64,000 bases of DNA from Humulus lupulus (lineage: Eukaryota > Streptophyta > Magnoliopsida > Rosales > Cannabaceae), in assembly GCF_963169125.1 (NCBI RefSeq), contig NC_084795.1:133341701-133405700 (forward strand). The letters are read 5' to 3'. This document shows positions 35,958-48,825 of this stretch, piece after piece. The translations under genes were made by a program, and so were the position numbers. The notes below the pieces were generated by a model. That model did no database searches. It was not told where the DNA came from and was given only the letters and a program-made list of their open reading frames with translations. Numbering within the stretch: the first letter of the stretch is position 1; every line of letters starts with the position of its first letter.

Positions 35958-35976
35958 ATATATATATATATATATA
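35958..35976. repeat. (TA)n microsatellite
   Basis: Nineteen bases of uninterrupted AT alternation, 16 bp before the hairpin of the C3 LTR. Confidence 0.85.
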
Positions 35977-35992
35977 CGAAAAGACTCAAGGA

Positions 35993-36064
35993 CACTTGTT
36001 AGGTTTCAAGAGGTAAATTCTCATGTTCTTTAATGAGAATTTACCTCTTGAAGCCTATTAAGTG
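35993..36064. repeat. Large hairpin in the C3 5' LTR
   Basis: The arms 36001-36024 and 36033-36056 match at 23 of 24 positions around an 8-base loop; adding 8 bases outside each arm (6 of 8 matching) gives about 32 bp. The related solo LTR at 44770-47026 has the CACTTGATAGGCTTCAAGAGG word only once (plus coordinates 44927-44947), so the second, inverted copy was gained in the C3 lineage or lost there. Confidence 0.85.
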
Positions 36065-36241
36065 TATATTGTATATTTATATATATGTTGCATGATTAAT
36101 AATATTGTATGTTAATGTTTCTATCTAGATGTTTTCTTGATCATATAAATTGTTTATATGAGAGATGAAAAATTTTGTTTTTGTACGCAATGGGCCCACC
36201 ACGCCTATTCCCATGTGTACTCTGATTGTATTTCCAACAAT

Positions 36242-36253
36242 TGGTACCAAAGC
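36242..36253 (+). other. C3 primer binding site, mutated
   Basis: TGGTACCAAAGC lies two bases after the LTR end. It differs at three positions from TGGTATCAGAGC, the usual initiator tRNA-Met site. Confidence 0.75.
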
Positions 36254-38222
36254 ATGTCATTGATCTATGCATGTTATTAATTATTGTGTTGGATTATGTG
36301 CATTTGTTTGAATGGATGGATGTTTATTGTCATGATGATAGATTCTTAAGGGTTGTTTATCATGGTGCTTTTGAGTTCAGGAATTGTTCTTCAAATTTTT
36401 AGATGAAATATGTAAGCCAAGTTTTGGGGCATAGGAATTTTGTAATTTTTTCTTTTAAAAATTCTGGGTAAAATTCAAGAGATGGCTAAAGTCGCGAGCC
36501 ATGCCCCTGCGCCAGCTCGTGCCCCTACACAACCCCATGCGCTCCTATATATGCCAGCCTCGCACGCCCCTGCCTACGCTCACCCGTGCACCCTGCGCGC
36601 CCCAGCCCCTCCTCCAAACCGTGCACCCACACCGGACCTCCTTGCTGCCCACCGTACCTCTTGGTACACACCTAGGGTTTGTATCTTACAAACCCTAATG
36701 TGTAAATACCATAATTGTTTTAATTATTGATTTAATTAAAAGTCAGAAATTGAATTAAAATAGTTTAAATTTGCAAATTTCTTTAATTGAAATAATATTA
36801 ATTATTTTCCTTAATTACAAATATTTTAATTGTTATCTTCCATAATTAAAAATGTTTTAATTAAAATATCCAAAATTAAAACTATCTTGAATTTTAATTT
36901 ATTAAAATTAAATTGTTTAATTTTATTTTTGAATTAAATTACTCAAATTCAAATTGGGCCTTAGAAACTTTTTGGGTGTTAATACCCAAAGTTTAATTAT
37001 TTTAAAAGTTTGTTTAAAATAATTAAAAAGTTGGACAATTCAAAATGGATATGGAAAAGGGTGGCATTGGCTCAACAAGACTGCATCTTAAGGTTCAAGA
37101 TCAAGGTGCTCTTCATCAGGCCTTAAATAGTCTAGGTTACATTTTCATGTATTTTTTGCAAGTGTTGTAATTTTTTCTAGAAATACCCAAAAGTTACCAT
37201 ACCCGCTTTTATTTACTTATTATAAATGTTTAAATGTGATTAAAGTTTTTAATATTTTTTCATGCATTATAACATGTCATTCATATTACCACACAATATG
37301 TAATTAGCATGCATTACATCCGTGTAGAAACATGCTATTAGGAAAGTCCTATATTTTGTTATATGTTTATATATGATAAATCACATACTAATAAATTTAG
37401 TCTTAATTAGTTAAGATGACAAGTCAAAATTAAAGTTGTTTAATTTGTTGTTTTCATGAAAAATGTTTTATTAAAATAAAAAATTATATTATCTTAATTA
37501 AAGCAAAATTAGAATTAGAATTAAGGGCACAATTTTGTTTTGTTTTGCTTAATTGGATTAGTAATTATTAGAATATCATTTGGTAAAAATAATTAACTTG
37601 ATTTTTACAACTAAATTGAAAAATATTGATTTTGTGAAAAACACAATTTCCCAAAATAGTGAGTGGGAGAGGGAGTTATGGCAATAAGTCTCATGGTCTC
37701 TATTATTGGTCGAACACTGAGAGGCATAGGAAGGGTCTCGTATCGCCTCCATTTGCGACTCCCTAAGGAAAGGCTTCTGAATATGTTATTTTATCTCAAG
37801 TTTGACTTCTCTTGTGAGAATATAATTAGTGATGTATTTCAAGTTTGACTGACCCTAAGACACACTCTTAAGTTAAGTCATTCATTGAAAATAATGGGTT
37901 AGACTCCAAAGTTGTATCTAGGCTTTCAAGCACGACTGGTGTATCTTGACCAAACTAGCAGTATTTCATAATTCAAAAGAGAAAAATACGTTTTTAAATT
38001 TTCACTTATGAAATTGAGATTTGTCTCAAAATTAATTTTGAGTTAGTCTGACCTACCCCAAGGCAGTCCATTAATTTTCAAATTAATTTATCGTGGATTA
38101 GTATATATTTCATGTGTTTTTTATATGTTGCATTCATGCATCATGTTTACTTTTCCAAATAAAATATGGTATTTATTATATGTTTTAATTCATTATATTT
38201 TATTTATTTATTTCCAGCAACA
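36254..38222 (+). other. C3 untranslated leader
   Basis: A C-rich island (36495-36650) with repeated GCCCCTGC-like words is followed by an AT-rich tract (36720-37600) and a block at 37660-37780 (GAGTGGGAGAGGGAG, TCTATTATTGGTCG, GCGACTCCCTAAGG). The open frames at 36482-36730 and 37663-37848 lie in these blocks and show no domain. I regard the stretch as noncoding leader. Confidence 0.55.
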
Positions 38223-38652
38223 ATGGTTAATTCTCTTAATCATGATAAAGAACCTCAAAATGTGAAAGAACCAGTGAATCCTCGTGATGACTACCTAAAT
38301 ACTTTTCATTTAGACTTCAACAGTCTTGATGTTTTGTATAGAATCATACACATAGTTCTGAGTGAACTAAAAGTGTATGATGCAATCATTGATGTTCCTC
38401 CAGATGAGCCATCAACTTTATCTGATTATGATAGTCATAAAAAAATATGCAGATTGGATGAGATCTGATTATTTGGCTCCTCATTGCATACTAAAGACTA
38501 TGCCTGACGATATTAAATCAAGATATGTGAACCTTAGATCTACTTACGAGATATGGGAAAGGATCAAAAGAGATTCTTTTGATCACTTGAGAAGTTTGCA
38601 AGAAGAAAGGGTAAATATGATTTGTTCATCTCCTTATAATATATTTGAATAG
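38223..38652 (+). pseudogene. C3 gag remnant
   Basis: An ATG at 38223 opens MVNSLNHDKE.. and runs 82 codons to a stop. After a frameshift near 38440 the next frame reads SDYLAPHCILKTMPDDIKSR, then YVNLRSTYEIWERIKRDSFDHL, which has the look of a copia gag (a WIRSD..L..I..TM start and a TA.E.W..L-like block). A C-rich or zinc-knuckle part is not visible. The identification rests on these blocks and on the position after the leader. Confidence 0.55.
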
Positions 38653-40100
38653 TTTATTCAAATTTTTATGCCACAAACCATATTTTGTCTTGTTTTCAGC
38701 AAAGCATTATTCAAGAAAAGAAAAGAATGCGAAAGAGAAACAAGAAAATGATTGCAGATTGGTAGCCAACAGATAACTGACATGGATATTAGTTTTTCAT
38801 TTCAACTTTGTATTAAGTCTTTTTTTCATTAAATTAGTTCTAGAAACTATGTTTTTATATTCCTTTATTTGATGAACGAACAAGTTTAGTATTTCTTTTG
38901 AATAATAAATTCAGTTGTTATTTTTGAAATATATTTGTTTCACCTATTTCATCAAAGAGTATAAATGATAATTATGAATTATTCATTATTGTTCAAATCA
39001 ATATTTAATAAATAAGAAATCTTATTCCAACCACAATGAAGTGAAACATATATGTGAATTATTTTTTAGATTGGCTAGTAATTAATTAGACACATAAAAC
39101 AATTAAAAGACAGTCTTTTATTGGAACCATTCATTGATTCTCTCCTTGTTTATATAGTCTATTAATTAAAGTTAACCAAAAGACTTTTATCTTATAAAGG
39201 CTCAACAATCACATAATCATTTAGTTAATACATGGAGATGTATGTTGACCCTTTTAATATTCAAAGCTAAAAGAAATTATAAATAAGTCAATATTGATTG
39301 ACATTTATTTAAGATATGTTTAACTTTGATTGAATGCAAAGTATAGTCACTTAGAGATTTGTTTTATCTGATCAAAAGGAAGTCTAAACTCGAATTTGGA
39401 ATTCAAGTAATTTGCATGTGAACTTGGAATTAAAACCCAACTCGCATACAACTAGAATGCTAAGAAAAATTAGTATTTTGGAAATAGAATATTATCATAT
39501 TAGATAAGATTAAATAGATAATGAGTGATTATTATCGTCTTTATTATTTCTATAATCTTAACACTTGTTATACTCTGTACATGTTTGATTGTACAACATC
39601 AAAGACTTAAGTTGGGATTCACAAGTGGTGATGTGAATAAATTGAAAATTTTCCATGAAGTCATTTACTGAAATAATTTAATAATCATAAAAGATTACAA
39701 AAGAGTTTGTATCTTTTCAATGCTACTTTAATGAAGCATGATTATTATAACCACTATATTTTCTAGTTAAGTTGTACTAGAAATAATGACAACAAGTCAA
39801 GTGAACAAGTTAATGATAATTAGCAATGATAAAACAAAAGAATATCACAAATTTTTTAAAGCATTGTTGTAGTGGGAGCATTAGTTAGTAACTATTCCAT
39901 TGCAAATGTAAAGATAGTTAAATTATGTGTAACACAATCTAACTATACTTCATTCACATAATAATATGAAATGAAAAAGTTTTTACAGAAAACAATAGTT
40001 GAAACACCATGAATCTAGAAATAGAATTTGGAATTCTATGATATCTGGATTCTTGAACATCAAACTAAAGTTCATTAAACTTCAGTTTGAAACAAGATAT
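38653..40100 (+). other. C3 internal sequence, decayed
   Basis: AT-rich sequence with no frame worth naming. By position it should hold the remains of protease and integrase, but I cannot read either. A KKRKECERETRK-like basic stretch near 38700-38750 may be part of gag. Deletions are likely, because only 1.5 kb separates gag from reverse transcriptase. Confidence 0.45.
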
Positions 40101-41180
40101 TCAAGATGAAGAGGAGAACAGAGGACAGTACAGACTTTTCAAAGTTAGGTTAATAGCCCAAGGCTATGAATAGAAAGAAGAACTTATTACTTGAATAAAT
40201 ATCTTCTACTGTAACCAAACTTAAATTTATTTACATACTCTTACCCACTGGTTTATGCATAGATTATGAGATTAACTTAAATGAATGTCTAAGTTGTCTT
40301 TACTGAATGGCTGACATGACGAAATCATTTGAAGAACTTGACCAAAAAGATTTTGTTGTGATTCTTATTCTTAATATTGACAACATTCTAATCATTGGGA
40401 ATGATATAGAGAAATCATCAATAAAAAAGAAATGGTTAGCTGAAAATTTCTAAATATTAGATTTAGAAAAGCCAAGAATGCTCTATACATTCAACTCAAT
40501 AGAGATTGAAAGAACAATCCTTTGGCACTCTCTCAAGCAACTTATATAGATAAGAAGCTTAGACGCTTTAGTTTACAGAAATCCAAGAAAGGCTTTTTGC
40601 CTTCCTGGTCATGAGGATGTATTATCTAAATAATAATGCCCATATATTCTTATACTAGAAAAGAAGAACATGAGACAATATCTTACAACTTAGTGATAGA
40701 CTGTTTAATGTATAAAATGTTATATTTTCGAATTGACATTTGTTAAACGATGGGAATAGTCAGCAGTTGTCAATCCAATGATGGATTGAGTCATTGAATA
40801 ATTATAATGACTTAATTTTGAGTATCTTGGATATAATAGAGATTATATGTATGTGCATTTAGGCAGTGACCTAAAATCCCAAAGGATGAACTGATTTTAA
40901 ATCTTCAAAGATTGATATCAGAATCAGTTTCCATAACTATTGATGAGAAGCATTAATCTGGAAATGTATTAGACATTTTAGATTTGTATGTTTCACTACA
41001 AAAGCCAAAATATAACGGCTACAAGCAGCTAAATAGGCTAATTGATTTAGTTGAGTTCTTTTTCATTTTGAAAAGGTTTTTAGACTAGAATAAACAACTA
41101 TTATCTCATTACAAAATCAGTGGAGATACAACTATTCTAGAAGAACTAGAAATCATGAGAGGGTAAAGCACATGAAATGA
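40100..41180 (+). pseudogene. C3 reverse transcriptase and RNase H, heavily decayed
   Basis: Readable across many stops: RLIAQGYE near 40150 (copia fingers), then DMTKSFEELDQKDFVVILILNIDN, where the YVDD box is NIDN (40373-40384), then ILIIGNDIE, KKWLAENF, and further SLMYKMLYFRIDIC-like (near 40700), MGIVSSCQSNDG (near 40752), all in the copia order. The RNase H end is seen as KYNGYKQLN near 41010 with the EY of the AEYVA block decayed. No part could be active. Confidence 0.7.
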
Positions 41181-41343
41181 AGTATCTTTCAATTCTAGAT
41201 AATTTTACATAATTGATGTTATGATCTTGAAAGATAACTTCAAAACAGTTTCTTACAAAACTGTTACAATGACTTTGTTAGACAAATTCGGTCAGGAGAA
41301 TGTGATGGACATATTTAACGAGATGCCTCAATTTCCTTCAGGG

Positions 41344-41355
41344 CAAGTGGGAGAT
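41344..41355 (+). other. C3 polypurine tract
   Basis: CAAGTGGGAGAT precedes the 3' LTR; the GCAAGTGGGAGATT form is common before plant copia 3' LTRs. Confidence 0.75.
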
Positions 41356-42347
41356 TATTGGGAATAGTGCCCTTAAAGCAATTGTAGTTGGAAAATGCTT
41401 TAAATGAAATAAATAAATGAATTCAATTAATATATATATATAAACTATGTCCGATATTATGTTGATAATATTAAGAGAATATCAGAAAATTCCAAAGTTT
41501 ATCTATGTGGTCTTAATCTCATATTGGTATGAGAGGATCGAGATTAAGATAATAAACTTAAATCAGTTCGTAGTAAAATAAAGTTATGGAATCTTTAGAT
41601 TAATTACTGCTAGTACGGTTCGCTAGTATTATGAATACAAGTGACCTAGATCCGGGTCACTAGTGTAGTAGGAAACTTTAGTGAAGGTACTTTATATATA
41701 GTGATATGTAGAACTGGACCAGATATGATTTGTTAATACTTGTTTAAACATCGTTTCATAGTATTAATCAAACACATCAAATAATGATCATATACACGAT
41801 TATCTTAATCCTGAGGTTGCTATGAACTCTTATATATGTCATCCGATCCTTTGATTCATGCATTAAGGTTTGTCAGAATGATCAGGCTAAGAACAATTAT
41901 TTTTGGGACTCAATGATATATATGGTTGGGGACATAGTTTAACAGATATGGAATCTATACCTTCTTATAGATTGAATAATGGTTCCCTATTGAGTTGACT
42001 TTTGGAACTGAAAAGGTTATAAGCGCTCACGTCGCAAATTTGTGGTGACACAACCTTCACTAGTAAAGTCAATGGTACTCTAGGAACAAGACATAGCTAA
42101 AAGGGTAAAACTGTAATTTTATTCCCTTATAATTATGAACCATTAATATAGGATTAACCTTGTATGTAATGATTATATCAATGGATAATTTTTTCTTTAA
42201 TAAAGTACTCTGTAAATATATGTCTATAATTATCAAGAGTTCAATCTCATATTTATAGTTGAGTAATCAAAAGATTACTAAATATGATTATTTAATCAAA
42301 GAGTTTTGATTAATAATCTAATATTTATTGGAACTTGATATTATAGG
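41356..42347 (+). mobile_element. C3 3' LTR, left part
   Basis: TATTGGGAATAG.. corresponds to TGTTGGAAATAG.. of the 5' LTR; the terminal G is mutated to A. I count about 18 differences in the first 200 bases against 34013 onward. It stops at 42347 within GATATTATAGG, where G3 inserted, and continues at 63872. Confidence 0.88.
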
Positions 42348-44767
42348 TGTAACGCCCTGGATAGTCAAGACTATTACACTGTGTGTTTATAAAGGTGCAA
42401 GACTTGCTAATCAAGTCATTTAGTTAAAAACATGTTACTGAAACTATAATTGAACTATGGTTAAGAGATTTCGATCACAAAAGTTTCATTTCATATAATC
42501 AAACATTTTGTACATGGGATCCCAAAAGTAATAATGTTTAAAAGACAGTTCACAAAATTTTAGGATAAAAGTACAGCTACTAGCCACTCTAAGGGCAAAA
42601 CAGACATTTAGGCTTCATCCGTCCTGTACAACTCCTCGGTCGTGGCAGCCGATCAGCTGCTATGTACATTCAGCTCCAAAGCTCTCCAACTCAGGATTGG
42701 TCCACTTTGCCCATGCCTTTACCTGCACCACGTAGCACCCATGAGCCAAGGCCCAGCAAGAAACCAGATAATAGAGCATAATCATTAAGCAATCAATTTA
42801 CAAATCAACAATCACGCAGCTCATAAAGCATAACCACATGCTCAAGAATCCATAATAGTTGGATAATCAGGCATTCAGCATACCAAGTTTGTCAATTATC
42901 ATTAATAACTAATTCATATATTAACCAGGGTCGACGCCCTTAGGTCGCACCCCCTATTTATGCCACTGACGCTGGCCCGCTTAAACCGAGCTCAGTGAAT
43001 ATTAAGTTGTCCTTAGCTACCAGTAGTCGAGCAAAGCCCTATGCGCAAATACTGATTCTGGCACTCTTAAGCCACTTATCAGATGTCCCATGGCATAATA
43101 CCATCTATGACATCATACATATATAGGGAGCTCTAAGTCCCATCATTAACACATAACCGGGTGCAGTTTCTTACCTTTAGATTCTAATAGCTTGATTAAT
43201 GAAACTGACCCTCAAGCACGATCACGTCCGAGCCCTAGCGTACACCTAGTCATAACCATAAATTAGTATCATCACCAAGCTTCAATTCCAAAACCTAGCC
43301 TCGGGACTAATCTCGAGCCCTTGGGAAGCTCCAATTCCACCAAACAGGGTAGTGGAATCAAACCCCGAGCCCCCGGGCCAAAAACCCAAAGAAATAACCC
43401 AAAAACACTCTTCTAGAAACAGGGTACCGCTACAGCACCACAAAGAGGGCACTATAGCGCTACAAACAGAGCCAAAACGTCAAACAGCCTAGGCCTAGCG
43501 TTGTAGCGCCCAAAGGCTAGCGCTACAGCGCTAGTTACAACACTCAACTTCTCAGATTTGTCTTCTTCGAATTTCCTCGAACTAAACTTCTCCAAAAATC
43601 CTCCAAACCTTAACCATACCCCAAAACAAGTCTAACAACATCTATATCTCACCCCACACAAAAAAAACAACACAAAACAAAGCCACATGCACCAACAAAC
43701 AAGGAAAAAGCCATGCTTGAGCTTGAAGCTCAAAAACTCAGTAGAAAACCATAACAATCCAGAATTCAAATGACCAAATCCAGAGTTTCTTACCTTTAAT
43801 GGGGAAATTCGACCTTAGGCTATCCTCTGCACCTTCTCAGCTTTCAACTCTCAAATCCTCATGCTTAATTCCCTAGAATTCCCATCCAAAACTCAGTTCA
43901 AAAATCTATATCAACACAAAACCAGAAACTCAAGAACAACCATGAAACTTACCTTAATTGGGTGAGTAACTTCTGTTAATCCTTAAGCTTTATCAAGAGC
44001 CCTAGACCCAAGCTCCAGCCCAAATTTTCCCTGAGTTACAGCTCCAAAATTCCTCAAGAAATGAAGAAGAAATCCTAAACCGAGAGAGAGAAAGGAGACT
44101 TTTGTTTTTCCTTCTTTCCTTTTCCTTTCAGTTTCCTTTAGTTTCTAAACATTCCACTAAGTCATAAAGCAGATTGGTACTTATCTCTGTTTTAAACCAA
44201 ATGACCAATTTACCCTCCCATTTAAATCCTAAGCCTTTAACCCTTTAAAGGGCATTTTGGTCATTTGTTCTCAATTCCCGCTAATTCCTCGAGTGTCTCT
44301 AATAATTACCGCTTACATCCCGACACCTAACTAATCACCAATTATATTCCTCAATATCAAACAGCCTCGAATATATATCCTAAACTCCCAGAAATACCCC
44401 CAGACTCATCCTGAGCCGGGTATAAATTCTTGCCGTGATTTTTTCGCTAAACCGCTCACTAGGATCGCCTTGAGTGACAAGCTGAAAATATATATCCACA
44501 TAATAATGTGGTCTCAAAAATTTATTACAAATTTTTACATTTATGCCCTCAACTGGCCAAAATTAGAAATATGCCCTTATAACCTAATCAGGGCCTACAT
44601 GCATACTAGTACACATAGTCATGCATCACATATATCCAAATAATCGTATAAGCATGATTATCACATAATCATGCATTTAATCATTTAAATCACACATAAT
44701 CCAGTTACGCTCTCTTGGTACAGTAATCAAGGCCCTTAAGCCTCATTAGTAATTTTGGGTCGTTACA
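42348..44767 (-). mobile_element. G3 3' LTR
   Basis: Plus-strand termini are TGTAACGCCC and GGTCGTTACA, 2420 bp. A GC-rich palindromic cluster with repeated AGCGCT (for example TAGCGCTACAGCGCTAG) lies at about 43425-43550 and is shared with the other LTR. Confidence 0.9.
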
Positions 44768-44769
44768 AC

Positions 44770-47026
44770 TGTTAGGAACGAGTTTCCTAATACGCAGCGG
44801 AATGGTGGTGTGGTTGGCCCAGTGTACAACAAAAATTTTGTAACATATTTAAACTACCTTTAAATATGCGGATCCATTAATATACATACATTAATCATAA
44901 GCAAGATAGTGATAGAAATCATACCTCTTGAAGCCTATCAAGTGTCCTTGCTATCTTCTCGTATTTAGAATGATCTTCCTATCCAAGCCGCTCCCACGTA
45001 CTCACACCAAGATCTTCCAAAGCGTTCTCTACACCTCAAGAAATGTGTGGGCACTTAGAGAATGAAGGATAGTTTATTTGTGATTCTTCTTGATGTACTC
45101 AACTCATGAGAACAAGAGAATAGGCCTGAGAATTGGTTCTTTATTTTCAGGGAGAGAGAAAACTATCGTTCTATTTTCACAGAGCGAATGTTCAGAGTAG
45201 TCTCACTCTTTTTTTTTTTCTTCTTCTTAATAATTTTCTGATCAGTCATACTTAACAAAAAAATTTCAAAATTTAAAAATTAAATCTGTAACCATTGTAC
45301 AATTTAATTTTTAATTAATTAATTATTCCATTAATGAAAAAATCCAAAAACCAATTTTCGAATTATCCATTAATTAATTAATTAAATAAATAAAATTGAA
45401 AATCCCATCCCTGAAAAACACTGGTGCTACACGCCACACACAGTTCTGGACTTTGTGTGAACGTGTAGCTTCCTAATTTCTAGGGATATTTGTTTTTCAA
45501 ATTTTATTTAATTATTTATTCAAATTTCTTTGTCAGATAAGATCTAACAACCTGATAACTAATTCAAATTTGAATTCAAATTAATTATCTTTTTAATTAA
45601 TTATCAAATATAATTACTTATTTGAATAAATATTAATCTTTTAAATTCAAATCCAATTTGAACTTATCAGATTATTTTCTCCCACTCAAATAAAGATATT
45701 TAATTAATTCTACTAATTAATTAAACCCAAATTTTCGAAAATAAATATTTAATTAATCATAATTTTGAAAATTACAATTAATTAATTATTTAATTAAATT
45801 TCGAAATTTATTTAATTATTTAATATAATTTCAAAAATTATACAATAATTAAATATTAATTAATTTTGTTAACTACAACTAATTTGTAATTAATTAATTA
45901 ATCACTATTATCATATAATTGCATATTTGGCCTGAAGAACAAATTTCTTTTTAAATATGTCTTTAAACTATTTTCCCTTCATATCAACTCTTACTTTGAA
46001 CAGTGTTGATAAAGCCGCTATGGGGACCTATGGACCTATAATTCCAAGCTCCAATAAATTTGAGATTATTAATTAAACTCTTTAATTAAATAATCTTAAT
46101 TTATTAATCTCATGATTATTCCACTATAAATATGAGACTGCACTCTTGTAATTATAGACATTTCATTTACTGAGTACTTTATAATCATAAAGGGTCCATT
46201 GATATAATCATTGCATACAACTTGACCCTCTAATAATGGTTCATAATTCATCAGGAATAAAATTACTGTTTTACCCTTTTAATTATCTCTTGTTTCCTTA
46301 AGTACCATTGACTCTACTAGTGAAGGTTAATTCATAACTAAATTATGAATTTGAGCTCAATAACCTTTCAATCCCAAAAGTCAACCCTTAAGAGAACCAT
46401 CATTCAATCTCTTGCGAGAAGGTATAGATTCCATATCTGTATACTATGTCCCCAGCCATCTATATTAATGAGTTCCCAAAACAAAAGTTTCTAGCTTGAT
46501 CATTCCGACAGACCCTAACAAGTGAATCAAAGAACTCATATAACATAAACAGGAGTTCATAGTAACTTCAGGATTAAGATCAATTTGTATATGATCATCA
46601 GTTGATATATTTAATTAATATTTCAAAACGGTATTTAACTAAGTATTAATAAACATATCTGGTCCAGTTCTATATATTCTCTAATATATAAAGCACCTCC
46701 ACTAAAGTGTCTTACCACACTAGTGATCCGGATCTAGATCACATGTATTCATAATACTAGTGGACCGTACTGGCAGTAATTAATCTAAAGATTCCATAAC
46801 TTTATTTTACTGCGAACTATTCAAGTTCATTTATCTCAAACACAATCCTCTCGTACTAATACGTGTTTGAGATTACATTCATGAACTTAGGAATTTTCCT
46901 GATATTTACATAATATTATCATAGAATAATATAGTCCATAAAATATATGCATAACAAATTCAATTTATTTATTTATTTCATAAAAACAATGTCTACTACA
47001 TATGCTTTCAGGGCACATCTCCAACA
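44770..47026 (-). mobile_element. Solo copia LTR at the G3 LTR/internal junction
   Basis: On the minus strand it begins TGTTGGAGATGTGCCCTGAA and ends CGTTCCTAACA, 2257 bp, and is clearly related to the C3 LTR (same AACTATTCAAGTTCA, TTGAGATTACAT, CTTCAAGAGG landmarks). ACAAC occurs at 44765-44769 and 47027-47031, an exact TSD. No internal copia sequence remains. Confidence 0.9.
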
Positions 47027-47029
47027 ACA

Positions 47030-47042
47030 ACTACCCCCTCCT
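47030..47042 (-). other. G3 polypurine tract
   Basis: The minus strand reads AGGAGGGGGTAGT next to what was the 3' LTR before the solo copia LTR separated them. Confidence 0.8.
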
Positions 47043-47065
47043 AATGAGAATTTTGTCCTCGAAAT

Positions 47066-48825
47066 TTACCTAAATAACTCAGGATACTGATCCTGCATCG
47101 CTGACTCAAGCTCACAGGTCGCCTCCTCGACCCTACTATTCCTCCATAACACTTTAATCAGAGGAATCATCTTATGTCGTAGTACTTTATTCTTCTGATC
47201 CAAAATCTGAACCGGTCGCTCCTCATAGGATAAATCTGTCTGTAATTCCAGGTCTTCATGTTTTAGCACATGTGTCGTATTTGAGACGTACTTCCGAAGC
47301 ATAGAAACATGGAATACGTCATGAACTTCTGACAATGATGGTGGAAAAGCTAACCTATAAGCCACCTGACCGTTCCTTTCTAGGATCTCAAAGTGTCTGA
47401 TGAACCTAGGGCTTAGCTTGCCATTCTTCCCAAATCTCCTCACCCCTCGCAGTGGTGAAACTCGAAAAAACACATTGTCCCCAACCTGGAACTCCACGTC
47501 CCTACGCTTGGGGTCAGCGTAGCTTTTCTGTCTACTCTGTGAGGTGAGCATCCTAGCTTGGATCTTCTCAATAGCTTCATTTGTCTTCTAAACCATATCC
47601 AGCCCCAAATACTTCCTCTCGCCCATCTCATCCCAATGAATGGGTGATCTACATCTCCTCCCATATAAAATCTCATAGGAAGCCACTCCAATCGTTGATT
47701 GATAACTGTTGTTTTATGAAAACTCAATCAACAGAAGATACTTACTCCAAGATTCCTTAAAGTCGATCACACACGCCCTGAGCATATCCTCCAATACCTG
47801 AATCATCCTCTCAAACTGTCCATTAGTCTAAGGATGAAAGCCTGTGTTGAACTTCAGCTGAGTTCCCATAGCCTTCCGTAAACTACCCCAAAACTTGGAT
47901 GTAAAGATAGGATCTCGGTCTGACACAATAGACTTAGGAACCCCATGGAGACATACGATCTCCCACACATATAACTCTGCGTACTGATCCACTATATACA
48001 TCGACCTCACTGGAAGAAAATGAGTTGACTTGGTGTATTTGTCCACTATCACCCACACCGAGTTATGAAGCTCTACTGCCCTAGGTAAACCTCCCCCAAA
48101 AAATCCATCGTAATATCTTCCCATTTCCACTTGGGAATACCCAAAGGCTGAAGCAACCCTGCTGGTCGTTGATGCTTAGCCTTCACCTGCTGACATGTTA
48201 AACATTTAGCCATGTACTCCACTACATCCTTCTTCATCCTGGGCCACCAATATAACGTCCGTAGATCCTGATACATCTTCATGGTACCCGGATGCAGTGA
48301 GTATGGCATAGTATGCGACTCATCCAATATATCTCGTCTGATCCCCACATCAGCTGGAACACAAATCTGCCCTTGATATCGTAACAAACCAACCTCAGAA
48401 ATAGAATAGTTCTTAGCTACTCCTGCCAAGACATTCTCTCTAACCTCATGTAACTGATCATCTACCAACTGTCCTTCCTTAATCCGCTCTAGCAGGGTCA
48501 ACTGTAGAGTAATGTTGGCCAACTGGCCCACCATCAATTCTATCCCTGCTCTGGTCATCTCATTAGCTAACTCTCTTGAAATCTGGGTAGAACTATATAA
48601 CTGACCTGGGCCCCTCCGGCTCAACGCATCTACCACTACGTTGGCTTTCCCCGGATGGTAAAGAATATCATAGTCATAGTCTTTTACCAACTCTAGCCAA
48701 CGTCTCTGCCTCATGTTCAGGTCCTTCTGTGTGAAAAAGTATTTCAAACTCTTGTGATCAGTGTATATCTCGCACTTCTCCCCATACAGATAATGCCACC
48801 AAACCTTCAGTGCGAATACCACAAC
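47066..48825 (-). pseudogene. G3 integrase, tail and end of RNase H
   Basis: From high to low coordinates the largest piece (48073-48858) reads through the RNase H end ([47 protein letters not shown]) into the integrase zinc-binding domain ([18 protein letters not shown] and [16 protein letters not shown]). The core continues in 47828-48130 ([28 protein letters not shown]) and 47440-47727, then the C-terminal GPFE-like module (FIRHFEILERNGQVAYRLA, VFHVSML) and the tail to PELFR with the stop at 47066. Frames change at about 48075, 47830 and 47560. The upstream part of RNase H is displaced by the solo LTR and the CACTA element. Confidence 0.88.

Larger units (their letters stand above)
34013..36239 (+). 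mobile_element. Ty1/copia C3 5' LTR
   Basis: It runs from TGTTGGAAATAG to CTGTATTTCCAACA-like end (..GTATTTCCAACA), a perfect terminal inverted repeat, 2227 bp, followed by a PBS at 36242. The left flank is TTTAC (34008-34012), inside C2 protease codons. The partner LTR begins at 41356. It contains an ATT microsatellite (35641-35657), a TA run (35958-35976) and a large hairpin (35993-36064). Confidence 0.9.

Noticed and set aside
36482..36730. Open frame rich in Pro and Ala
   Set aside because: It lies in the C-rich island of the C3 leader, with repeated GCCCCTGC-like words; composition explains the open frame and no domain is seen.
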